From contig NC_029520.1 in NCBI RefSeq assembly GCF_001577835.2, positions 50,198,930 through 50,262,929 on the forward strand: DNA of 64,000 nt, given 5' to 3'. This document shows, piece after piece, positions 1-9,500 of the stretch. The stretch is from Coturnix japonica (taxonomy: Eukaryota > Chordata > Aves > Galliformes > Phasianidae). Position 1 is the first letter of the stretch; each line of letters starts with the position of its first letter. The notes beneath the pieces were generated by a model, which was not told the DNA's origin, ran no database searches, and saw only the letters and a program-made list of their open reading frames with translations. Made by a program: the position numbers and the translations under genes.

Positions 1-817
1 GGGAGAAAGAGAAAGTGGAATGGAGAGAGTGTACATCTGCAGGTTCTGTGTCTTTTCTCTTCCTCTCTGCTTTCTGCATCCCTTTATACTGAGCAGAATC
101 AAAGCAGTTTCTGGTTTTCTGTTAATCATGCAGAGCTTTCATCTTTCTTTTCTATCTAAGCGTGATGACTTCTACAGTGATTGAAAGGTTTGGAACCAAA
201 ATATCTGACTGGTAGAACTGTAACTCAGAAATAGATCCCATGGCTTTTTCCTTTACAATAGAAAGAAAGAGAGAGAAAGAGAGAGAGGGAAGGAAGGAAG
301 GAAGTTTAGGGCTGTTCTGTGAAGGTGAACCAGGCTGGTGCAAGACGACTGCTAGAGTTAATAGGAACAAGGTCAAAAAGAGATTAACCTGAGCTAACAC
401 GCAGTGGAGCAGATTTGGCTGTCAAAAATAGGTGTTTGCAAACCTGGATTCAGAAAAAAAGGGGGGAACCTAAAAAACCTTTTCTCAGGTTTAGTGTTTA
501 CTGCAAAATAAAATCCTTTACGTACTTCATTTCACAAGAGCAGCCCAAGGATGAAGCGTTAATATCTCCTAGCTCTAAGGTGTTTTCCATGAAGACCTTT
601 TTATGAGAGTGCAATTAAAAGACATTTCAAGCATTCCTCAAAAACTTAAGCTTATCGTTTTCTACTGCATAGAGAGACTGTGAACAATTAAATCCTGAGC
701 TGTGAGCCTAACACAGAGCATGAGATGTAGTCAACCAATCTTACAAACCTGACTATTGCACTTAAGTTCTGCTGTGGTTTTTCATCACTCTTTGAAGCTG
801 TTTTTCTCTCCCTGCAG
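1..817 (+). other. TIMM9 intron (3' part), no other gene seen
   Basis: This is sequence left of the last TIMM9 exon. It ends in a good polypyrimidine tract and CAG acceptor at 815-817. I looked for the earlier TIMM9 exons, including the first CX3C motif, and did not find them, so they lie off the left edge. The only repeat is a purine simple repeat at about 261-303. Confidence 0.6.
261..303. repeat. Purine simple repeat (GAAA/GAGA/GGAA)n
   Basis: This is an uninterrupted purine tract that shifts from GAAA through GAGA to GGAA units. It lies inside the TIMM9 intron. Nothing suggests a function. Confidence 0.85.
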
Positions 818-952
818 ATAACTTGCTCAGAACATTGCCTACAGAAGTATCTGAAAATGACACAGAGGATCTCCATGAGATTTCAGGAGTATCACATACA
901 GCAGAACGAAGCTCTGGCAGCTAAAGCAGGACTGCTCAGCCAACCTCGTTAG
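818..952 (+). CDS. TIMM9: TIMM9 last coding exon (Tim9, small TIM chaperone), partial gene
   Basis: This exon encodes the C-terminal 44 residues of Tim9 and ends at TAG (950-952). Tim9 forms a hexamer with Tim10 in the mitochondrial intermembrane space and escorts hydrophobic precursors to the TIM22 and SAM complexes. The translation opens with [13 protein letters not shown]. That holds the second CX3C motif (C-S-E-H-C), which pairs with the first CX3C to make the two disulfides of the family. It then continues as the C-terminal helix ([20 protein letters not shown]) and ends in QPR. The acceptor is CCCTGCAG at 810-817. The human protein has 89 residues, so about half is missing here only because the window starts mid-gene. 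The gene converges on ARID4A, as in mammals. Identification is by recall of the human protein. Confidence 0.95.
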   Translation: MTCSEHCLQKYLKMTQRISMRFQEYHIQQNEALAAKAGLLSQPR

Positions 953-2020
953 ACAGGAGCACTCTGTTCAGACTTCATAAGCAGTGCCAGTGTTCACTGG
1001 GCAAGAACACCTTTTGGATTTTCTACTGTCAAGATGCATGTCCAGAAACTCTGAAGGTTGTTCTAGATGCTGTTTGGAAGCTGGAAGCCACGGAGGGTAA
1101 TGCAAAGAGTTAGGGAGCGCTGTCTGACAGCAGAGTCTCTTTCTGAGACTCTCATTCCACTCTGCAGTGTATTGTCAGGGCCCACAGACCACTATATTGC
1201 AATTTCAAAGGGAGGGGAAAGTTATGCTTTTCCTTCTGTTAGGACTGATTCAGAGGCAAAAGAAGTGTAATGCGAAAATACGTTTTTTAATTTAATTCAA
1301 GTAAAATATATGGAACCATACAGTTGTATGTATGTTTTTTCCACAGGTAATTTAGGATGCTGTTTGAGAGCCATGCTTTGTTTGCAGTTTTATTCCTCAC
1401 CATCCTCCTATGGAGTCTCATTCATTCTTTGCTGCTTGAAGCTGCTGACTGATAGATAACTCAATTAATTGGTTTTAGCAGGTGGGGATTTGTGAATGTT
1501 ACATCTCTCAATTTGGGGAGAACTTTTGTTTCATTGCCAGCTGCTCTCTTAAAGCCTTACGATCTTTCTGACTGCAGCCTATTAGAGCTTCAGGCCAAGA
1601 GCTACTGTAAGCAGCAGTCAGCTGCTGTAACTAATGAGTTCTGGTAGGCAGGGGAACCTGCCAGCTTGTCCCTAGGTTATGTTGGCCTTATGCTTCACCA
1701 GGTCATTCACAAGTGACAGTAATGTGTCATTAACAGCACCTTTGCCAAAGGCATTGTCTCAGCACTCCTTGTTTCTCTCTGGGGGACCCAGTGTTCCTCC
1801 AGAACTGGCTTTGCTGCTGGCTGTAAGCACGATGTGCTCCAAGCACGGAGCTTGCTGGCAAGTTCCTCCTTTCTGTTGGCATTCACACAATTAAGTGTGA
1901 ATAGATACGTACAAGGCGATGCCTTTTTATCTGCTGCTGAATGACTGCAGAGCAAAGTCTGAGAAAACTGTTCTGATTGTGTGCTGTTGGCTCAGGAATA
2001 AACACTGCTGCTTTTGAAAG
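953..2020 (+). other. TIMM9: Probable TIMM9 3' UTR
   Basis: This is noncoding sequence after the TIMM9 stop. The first canonical AATAAA on the plus strand is at 1997-2002, so a UTR of about 1 kb is possible. A shorter UTR using a weaker signal cannot be excluded. Confidence 0.4.
1997..2002 (+). terminator. Candidate TIMM9 polyadenylation signal AATAAA
   Basis: A canonical hexamer about 1 kb after the TIMM9 stop, in the right orientation. Its use is inferred. Confidence 0.4.
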
Positions 2021-4926
2021 GATCTTGATAGCTGAGATCCTACAGGCAGGTTCCTGCTACGGCAGAGTGACAACTCACTGCTATTTCATTACCCAATAGC
2101 TGTGTTCTGAAATACAGAATAGAGAAAAACGCAGTGCGCTTTCATCAGTAACCACTGTGATGCCCTGATAGTTAATGCGCACATTTGACTTCAGTTCTTA
2201 CTAATCAAATACAATAACAAATGGAACTGGATGTCAGGATTACCATACAGATTTTGAAATATCAAGCAGTGAAAGGCTGAAACAGAACCTGGCAGCTGCC
2301 ATGAAATAGCAGTTAGATAGAAAAGCAGCAATAAGGAACAGAAGCGGCAGGAGGCCGGCCCACATGCTTTTCTGCTGTTGGCTTCCTATAGGTTTTGATT
2401 TCCATCAGTGACAGAACAAAAGAAAATCCCTTCCTTTGTTTTCCTTGTTTGTTTGCTTTCCTTTACTACTCTTCAGTCAGCTGGCCAAGGTGTGGATTAC
2501 AAGGCACTACTGACTGCAGCCAGCGCTCCTGCCACTTCCACTGGGCACCACTCTGCTTGCTGCTGTTCTAAAGCTGCCTCAGCTCCCCACAGAGATCCAC
2601 TTCTAAGGATTTTAAAAGGTGGAAGAAATAAATACGTTCCTACAGTCTTGTTGACGTGTTTTGTAGTATCCACATCACTGCTTTTTCCTGCACCCCTCGT
2701 TACCTTGGAGATGGTTAAGAGCTAATTCTAAAATAGCAAAGGCTAAAAAAGCCCAAATAAGGCAGCAAGTTTCCAATGGCCTGGTTGGTTTTTTTTCTCC
2801 AAAGGAATAACACACTTGGAACATCCAGATTGTTTTCTACAGTCGGACCACAAACGTTCTTGGCCCTCAGCTGTATCCATATCCAATATTTAAGGCTTTA
2901 TTTAAAAGTCTTTTTGTTAACATTTAAAGGTAACATATTGAAATGCTCCTATTTTTCTACTGCATCTTAAGTGTGCAAAGAAAACAGTTACTCAGAAGAG
3001 TGACTGTAAGAGTTTGTGTGATGGGAATGGGGGACATTCCATATCTCCTGCGCTAAACTCCTTGAGGGTGCAGAGGATTAAAAAGCCATTTTTCCCCCTC
3101 ATATTTTGGGGCTTGGCAGTAAGGAGACGTGTCAATATTTGTTAAAATGGATTTATTGTACTAAAGGTTAGGCAAGTATTAGAGACACTTAGTTAATAAA
3201 TTACTTTCAGGTCCCCCAGTTTCCTTGGACTCCAGTTTTAAAGCCACCTTAACCCAGTGTTGTCTGTGGGTGAGGGGGGAGGGAGGGTGAAACGTTGCCA
3301 TATTCCCCCATCTTTCAGTGCAATACCTGAGCAGCCCGCCTAGAGCTGGGCTGGTGGGACTGGCTGTGTGAATGGCCACGTGTTAGAAGTGATGCTCACT
3401 GAAGCAGAGACAAGAACAGAGATCTTTCCTCTTTAGATGGGTGTCTGAACCAGAAGGCCACAGTGCAGCTACTGGTAAGCACGCATCAAATAGGAAAGGT
3501 CAAATCCAAGCCTTGCTGCAGTACAGCAGTGGCAATGACTGCAATCAGATCAATCATTGGGAAGACTCTAGCAGGGGGTTCTGTAATTCTCAGGGATAAG
3601 AGCAAGGTCCAAATTTCTCTAAGTCCTGCTGAGTGCTTGGGCTTGTAGCTGGGGGCCAAAGGACAAGGAAAAGGGGGCTGAATGCATAACGTCAGTACAT
3701 GGAACGTGGCTGTGACCTCAGTGCAAGGAGATGCTCCTCTGTGCTCATTAATACCTGAGCAAAGAAAGCTGAACTGCCTGCAGGTGGAAAGCAAGAGAAG
3801 TGCTGAGGGAGTCCCCTAACTGTACATAGGAAGGCAGCATGCTTCTCTGCTGACTTTTATTTACGTGATATGAAGGGGAGATGAGCCAAGTTTCAAATCA
3901 TCAAAGCAGAAATTCAGTTCTGTATTTGGCAGATCCCGCCCTTAAGGGGTATGGAACTAGGGAGCCTCATCCCTTCTTTCTGCCCAAGTTTGTGTTGCAT
4001 TTGTGTGAGTGCTGGGGCTCCAGCAACAACCAGGAGCCACTGCTGCCTCATTTCAAGCCTCCTCAACCCCAAGGTGCACTCTGAACCACCTTATCAGTGA
4101 GCAGCGGGGTGTTGGTCCTGCTATGCTTTCATAGCAGGGCACGCTTATCTCCTCAAAGAACTTATCTCCTCTGTGCCCTGCAGGGCCTCCCTAAGGTGCT
4201 GTAGGCAAATTATAATGTGAGGGAAATTATAATAATACATACAATTCTTACAGCTTTTTCTTGCCTTCAAGGAGACGTGGGGTGGTGCCACTTACCTGAG
4301 GCCTCACTTCAGGGTGGAGAAGGCAGCAGGGTGGGGGGGTAGAGCTGAGATGAAGCACAGCCACCTGGTGATAAAATTGAAAGGGGAAAGGGTTAAAGAG
4401 TGAGCAGTGTGGTGAACAACGGTTCTAAGACTGTGCACACGTGTGAACAAGTGGCTTGTTAAAAGATAAGTCACCCTTGCACGATATAAGCAATGTATTT
4501 CATATAAATGCCTTGTCTTGCTCCTTCCTTACATAACCAGCAGAGCTGGCAGGATGGTGGCAAATTGGGTCAAGCTGTACCCAGATGAGGGATTAGCAAC
4601 GCAGTGGTTTAGAAATAGATGAAGAAACTGATGGGGCTGCATGGAAATACTGCTGGGTGATTCTGAAAACCTGGGAAATAAGAGATGGAGCCAACAACAT
4701 GTAATAACTGAACATCCAGAGCGTGGCTCAATGCTGCTAAATGCCCTGCAGGCCTGCACAGCTGGAATGGGCCTCTAGTGCTGATTTTCTGTGCTAGCAA
4801 ACTATGTAAATAGTATGAAAATAAGTTCACAGCGCTTCTGTGTTTTTTTGTCATAATAAGTGAACTATATGCTAAATTAAAGCCAAATGCCATAAAACTG
4901 AAACACATTTTCACCTTTGGAAGCTG
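2021..4926. other. Intergenic spacer, no gene recognised
   Basis: This is AT-rich sequence between TIMM9 and the unassigned minus-strand exons. Short open frames occur on both strands, for example a 105-codon frame at 2408-2725 (+) with a hydrophobic start, but none matches a family I know. A strong splice-donor-like sequence on the minus strand (CCTCAG then GTAAGT) lies near 4290-4300 with no convincing exon. AATAAA on the minus strand at about 3857-3862 could end a transcript that includes 4927-5038. A G-rich run lies near 3272-3287. Confidence 0.4.
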
Positions 4927-5038
4927 TCAGTACAGGCCAAACAGCAGCGTAATGATACAGACAATACAAACCATAGGGAGCTGCAGACCTTTCAGAGCAG
5001 CACCAGCCAGCACAGCCCCGCTACTAAACATGGGGTTA
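4927..5038 (-). CDS. Candidate terminal exon encoding a hydrophobic C-terminal tail (unassigned gene)
   Basis: I do not recognise this protein. On the minus strand a good acceptor (TTTTTCCTTCAG) is followed by 36 codons and a TGA at 4927-4929. The residues read NPMFSSGAVLAGAALKGLQL, then about 16 strongly hydrophobic residues (PMVCIVCIITLLFGLY). That looks like a single membrane segment at the very C-terminus, as in tail-anchored proteins. A possible 39-nt exon upstream (5689-5727) is in compatible phase. It may belong with the coding-like exon at 5989-6219, but the phases do not close directly. Chance hydrophobic frames in T-rich DNA are common, so this stays a candidate. Confidence 0.3.
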
Positions 5039-5688
5039 CTGAAGGAAAAACAGCACACATTGGGCTGAGAATAAGGCAGTGAAGGCAGAAAGGGTGAGGT
5101 ATGATTGACTGCTTCATAGTTAAGAGTGTCCGACCTTCTGCTGTCTGCAGCAAACAACAAAATCCAAGTACAGAGACCTAAAAATAACTAAAATGGGGTA
5201 TCTGCAAAACGCAAAGGGCTTCAGGAAGATGCAACTTACCTGCTCTCGTTGTGCTTTTAATTATTACTGCAATCCTATTTAACTTCTGTTCAAATCATGC
5301 TTTATTATGGTTCCGATGTCTCTGAAAGACAGGAGCGCTGGTTAAGAGGTTTCTCACACTTGAGGAGAAATCAGAAACGGAGCAGATGAACCCACGTGTT
5401 GCTTCATTTACACCTTAGAGAAAATAAAGCCATCAGTACACACACAGCTGATATACACACTCATGAAAAGCAGCTGTAAGTTAAAACAAGTAAGGATACA
5501 AACATTTTCTTACCATATGTCCTTGCATGCAAGTTTTATGTTGCTATTTCTCAGATCACCAGCAAAGTGATACACCTGCCTGCTCTTCCTATCAACTGTA
5601 GGTGGCAGAGGGGGGTCTGAATTTTCCTAGAGCCCAGCTCTTCCCAACAGTTTTGTTTGACCCCATCATCCTCTGCCATCTATTTTAC

Positions 5689-5727
5689 CTGCCAACTAAG
5701 CTGGAAATCGTTTTATCTTGACACAAC
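5689..5727 (-). CDS. Possible 39-nt internal exon (unassigned gene)
   Basis: On the minus strand a pyrimidine-rich stretch and CTCCAG acceptor precede 39 nt that end at GGCAG before GTAAAA. One frame is open, and its trailing two bases join the hydrophobic exon at 4927-5038 in phase. Very short and unsupported by homology. Confidence 0.2.
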
Positions 5728-5988
5728 CTGGAGACCGGGAGGCAGGAGAACAGGGAGGTCTGCCAAGAGGCTGCTTTGGGTTTTATTGTTCCTGCAAACA
5801 TCTCTTAATAAAAAAAAAAAAAAGATCCCAATTCAATACACTCACAATTGAAGGCACTGAGAGGCACTTTGGAGTTTGCTTTATGGCAACAACATAGAAA
5901 CGAAGTTAGAAATAAAAGACCTTTGAGGGTTTCTTGTCAATTTCAATTTTAGAGCAGCGCAGTCCCGCGTTACATAAAGCTCTTCACA

Positions 5989-6219
5989 CTACAGTTTCTC
6001 AGGGTGTTTTAAAGTATTCCTCGAAACATCCACCCAATCATCTGAGCTACCTGCTGTGCTTCTTGTCAGAGACAGCAGCAGGAAGGCAGCGACGTGCTCC
6101 AGGCTTGGCTTAAAGTCATCCAGCTCTCCTGGCTGTGCAGTTCTATGCAGGGACAGTCGCATGAAATGCTGTTCCAGGGCTCTGAGGAGCTCTGGGCTGA
6201 GGTTAGGAGGTAAAGGTTC
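5989..6219 (-). CDS. Unassigned coding-like exon between ARID4A and TIMM9
   Basis: I do not recognise the product. On the minus strand a strong acceptor (CTTCTCCTCATCCCTTAG) is followed by 76 open codons and a TAG at 5989-5991. The frame begins EPLPPNLSPELLRALEQHFM, passes DDFKPSLEHVAAFLLLSLTR, and ends DWVDVSRNTLKHPEKL. It looks genuinely coding: CTG is the preferred leucine codon, and charged and leucine residues alternate as in amphipathic helices. It is also richer in GC than the flanks. Because its only internal ATG leaves 57 codons, it is easily missed. A donor (CAG then GTAGCT) at 6049-6051 could instead end the exon at 6051 and splice onward. Human has TOMM20L at this place on this strand, but the sequence does not resemble TOM20 proteins. 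It could be an exon of an unannotated gene or a relic. Confidence 0.45.
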   Translation of the reverse strand, partial: EPLPPNLSPELLRALEQHFMRLSLHRTAQPGELDDFKPSLEHVAAFLLLSLTRSTAGSSDDWVDVSRNTLKHPEKL

Positions 6220-6466
6220 CTAAGGGATGAGGAGAAGCTGTAAGAGAATCTCTGTGCTGAAATACAGCTGAGAGCACATCTGCATGCTGAACATATATAT
6301 GTCCACTAGAGGCATCAAGCAGTTTGGAGGCAGAGGTTGGAGAAATAAAATAGGAACTGAGCTTATTTGAATAGAAAAATTATTGCTGCTAATGGCAGTC
6401 GTGGAAGGTAATCTGAGAAAATGTGAGCCATGTGATTTCCTTTGAAATCAATGTTACTCTTACAGT

Positions 6467-6467
6467 N
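6467..6467. other. Single ambiguous base (n)
   Basis: The only uncalled base in the window. It lies between the ARID4A poly(A) site and the unassigned exon at 5989-6219. Confidence 0.99.
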
Positions 6468-6589
6468 GCAAAAGTTAGCTCTGGAAAAAAGCCTTCCCAA
6501 CCATTGATGGAGATTGATTGCCCTATTCAGGTAAGCCCAGGCATTTACAAGAACAATCATTTCAATAAAAATAGAGTGTAAAGCCTATG

Positions 6590-9500
6590 TTTAAAACATG
6601 GCCTTTATTAACGCTGTCTACTGAGCTCCATATTTATCTTACATTGAAATAGTTCTGCTTTGCTTAAGAAAAGACAGAAAAAGTGCATTTACAAGAGTAC
6701 TTTTTCTTTAATTCTCTGCAAAAAAAAAAAAATAAAATGGAAGGAATCGGAATCACAAATTGACAAATGTTGTAAAATGAGATTTCAAGAAACATTGATT
6801 TTAGTAATGCTACTCCATCACTAGTGTTTCGTTCTGACTTTCTGCTGTGTGAACCAGAATATCCCGATATACAGTCTAGAGCATCTATGTTATTAGTCTA
6901 CAGCATATTAAACACAGAAAAAGGGGCCGAGAACCCCTTCCAATGTACAAACATGAATTAAAAAAATCGATAAAAAATTGCCTTTATACATAATGTATAT
7001 GCAAACTGCTTTAAATACATGGTTTTTGGAAGAGTTATTTACAAACTGTATCTGCCCGTGGGACAATCCACAGACAAAGCATACAAAGTCGCTTTACCTT
7101 ACGGTCGCATCTCAACTTTGGGAGATAGAAATTCATTCGGCAGCACAGCAAACAGAAGAACTGGCGACAAAAATACCTTAAAGGGCAACCCGATAGATTC
7201 TGTTCCTCAAAACAATGTGAGTAGGACTGCCAAAGTTTCCAACCAAAGTCAGAGTTGAATCCAGATGCCCGCTTACGGTGGAGGACACGGAGCCAGACCC
7301 ATTTCAATCCAGGTATGGGTAAATCCTCCTGTGAGAGCCAGAACTGACAGGTTTGTTGTATCAAAGAGTGAACTAACCTAGTTTGGTTGGTCGCTTTTTT
7401 TTTTTTTCTCTTTTTTTTTTTTTCCAATTTTATTAATATTTTAAAAAATACATAAAAATACAACATCCAATGTCTGAATAAATATATTTAACAAGTTGCA
7501 AGATACCCTTATTTTACACAAAAATTTCAGCTTTAGAAATCTTGTTAAATAACTTCATTGCTGTTATATATTCATTTTTTCGTCTTTTTGTAACAAAATA
7601 AAAACTCTGAAATTACATAGAAAAAAGACAAAATATTTTTGTCAAGGGATAAGATAGTCCACTGAAAACCTATTCACAATTCCACTGTAAACATTAATAA
7701 ACATTAAAATATTTGCATAATTGTGTGCTCAAAAATCCTATAAAAAGTGGAAGACTTGTTACAACTGTAGTTTTCAGTCAACTACACTTCCTTTCACAAT
7801 TTATTTTGTCCCATTTACACCTTTAAAACTGGGCACGTTGCTGAACGCGTACTTTGGCAGTTCTGTATAGCAAGTGCTTCCACAAAGAGGAACTACTCAC
7901 CGAGAGCTACCACGGCTCGGCGGAAGTGCAGCAGTTACTCAGTTCATTTGGATAATACTCTGATGTCTTTACCTGGTGCACTTGCTTTTCTAAGATTACC
8001 CGAGAACACCTGAATGCTTCATTGGACATAACTTTTCAGATTTGATAAGTGCCCTTGCTCTGCATTAACAAAAACAGAACAGAAACAAACACAATGACAA
8101 GCATGTCACGTTGTGCCTACGAACCTTCAATGAGCTCAATTTCTCCAAACAGTAACTTAAAAACAGAACAAAACAACAAAAAAAAAGAGAGGGTAAGAGG
8201 GGAGAACAGATACAGTCCAGCAGTGGAGAACAGATACAGTCCAGCAGTGGAAGTGTGTACAGGATATACTTGGCAATGTTAAACCAGTCGAGTGCTTTCT
8301 GTGGCTGAATGTCAAGATTTAAGTCCACGGCAGCAAGCTGCTGGCAAGGCAGAGCAATGTGTATCACCTGCATTCTACAGCAAGCACGTTTTGTGGAGGG
8401 GAGGACGACGAAGGACTCATTCCAGTGTCTGATGAAGCAGATGACATGGATGCTCCTGTATGAGACACTGAAGACAGAGAATGTATCAGCATCAGGTGAC
8501 CAAAGTGCACGTGAGAACGAAGGTGCCTACACTTAATGCATATTAAAAAGACCTCAGAGATTTGGCATATTGCAGAAACAGATGTGAATTTTTGGCAACT
8601 CTTTCCATTCTTGTATTCACATAAGCTGGATGAGTAACCTCACCATTCCTGCATTACAGAGCAATTGCAGCAATCCATTAGATGGGTCACTATGCTGACT
8701 CAAAACATAGAATCACAGAATGGCTTGGGTTGGAAGGGACCTCAAGGATCACGAAGCTCCAACCCCCCACCACAGGCAGGGCCACCAACCTCCACATTGA
8801 ATAACCAGCCCAGGCTGCCCAGGGCCCCATCCAACCTGGCCTTGAACACCTCCAGGGATGGACGGGGCATCCACAGCCTCTCTGGGCTCATGCAACCTAA
8901 ATCTACCCTCCTTAAAACTCCATGATTTCCCTAGAAATTTCATATTTCCAATGGACAATTACAATACAGTCCCTAAATGTTTTTGCATTCAGGCCTTCAC
9001 ATTCTGGAAAGTCTGAGACACTCTTTCTAAATATGTACATATATGTAAGGAATAAACAGATAACACTTTTTCTCCCCCAAAATGCTGTCAAATTTTAATT
9101 GCTTCAGATTCTGTCTTTTCAAGAAAAACACTGAAAATCTCAGGAGAAGCATACACAGAATCACACAGAATAACAGGGGCAGGAGGGGGCCTGTGGAGAT
9201 CATTTAAGTCCATAAAGCAAATCTGAACGTTACCTTCTCTGTCTTTCTTTTTTAACCGCTTTCTTCTCCTGTCTATGGTGGCTACTTCTGACTTCAAAGA
9301 CATGTAGTACTTTCGGATTTCCTGTAGCTTTTCTTGTAAGAAGGAGATCCTTTCAGTGCTGCTCATGTTGTCCAGTTCATCTTAAAAGTAGAAAGAAAAG
9401 GGAGAACAGCTTCAACCAGGTGATCTTAAAGAAATGAACGCAATTCTTTGAGTATACAAGACAGAGCATGAAAGATAACACAAACTTCTCTCACGCTACA

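Larger units (their letters stand above)
6590..8363 (-). other. ARID4A: ARID4A 3' UTR
   Basis: This is AT-rich noncoding sequence after the TGA at 8364-8366. It holds two minus-strand AATAAA signals (7428-7433 and 6604-6609), a long A-rich tract in the transcript just after the proximal one (about 7394-7424), and a 24-bp direct duplication at 8201-8248. No open frame here resembles a protein. Confidence 0.65.

Noticed and set aside
2408-2725. 105-codon plus-strand frame with a signal-peptide-like start (MTEQKKIPSFVFLVCLLSFT)
   Set aside because: No recognisable domain after the hydrophobic start, low-complexity Ala/Ser/Cys middle, and no splice or poly(A) context. Such starts are common by chance in T-rich DNA.
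3272-3287. G-rich run that might form a quadruplex
   Set aside because: Short, isolated, and not at a promoter or UTR boundary.
5240-5266. 27-nt minus-strand candidate exon with a strong donor (GAGCAG|GTAAGT)
   Set aside because: In the phase needed to join the hydrophobic exon at 4927-5038 it introduces a stop, so I left it out.
6363-6560. 65-codon minus-strand frame just past the ARID4A poly(A) signal as a possible first exon of the unknown gene
   Set aside because: It includes the ambiguous base, closes before any good donor and does not connect in phase with 5989-6219.
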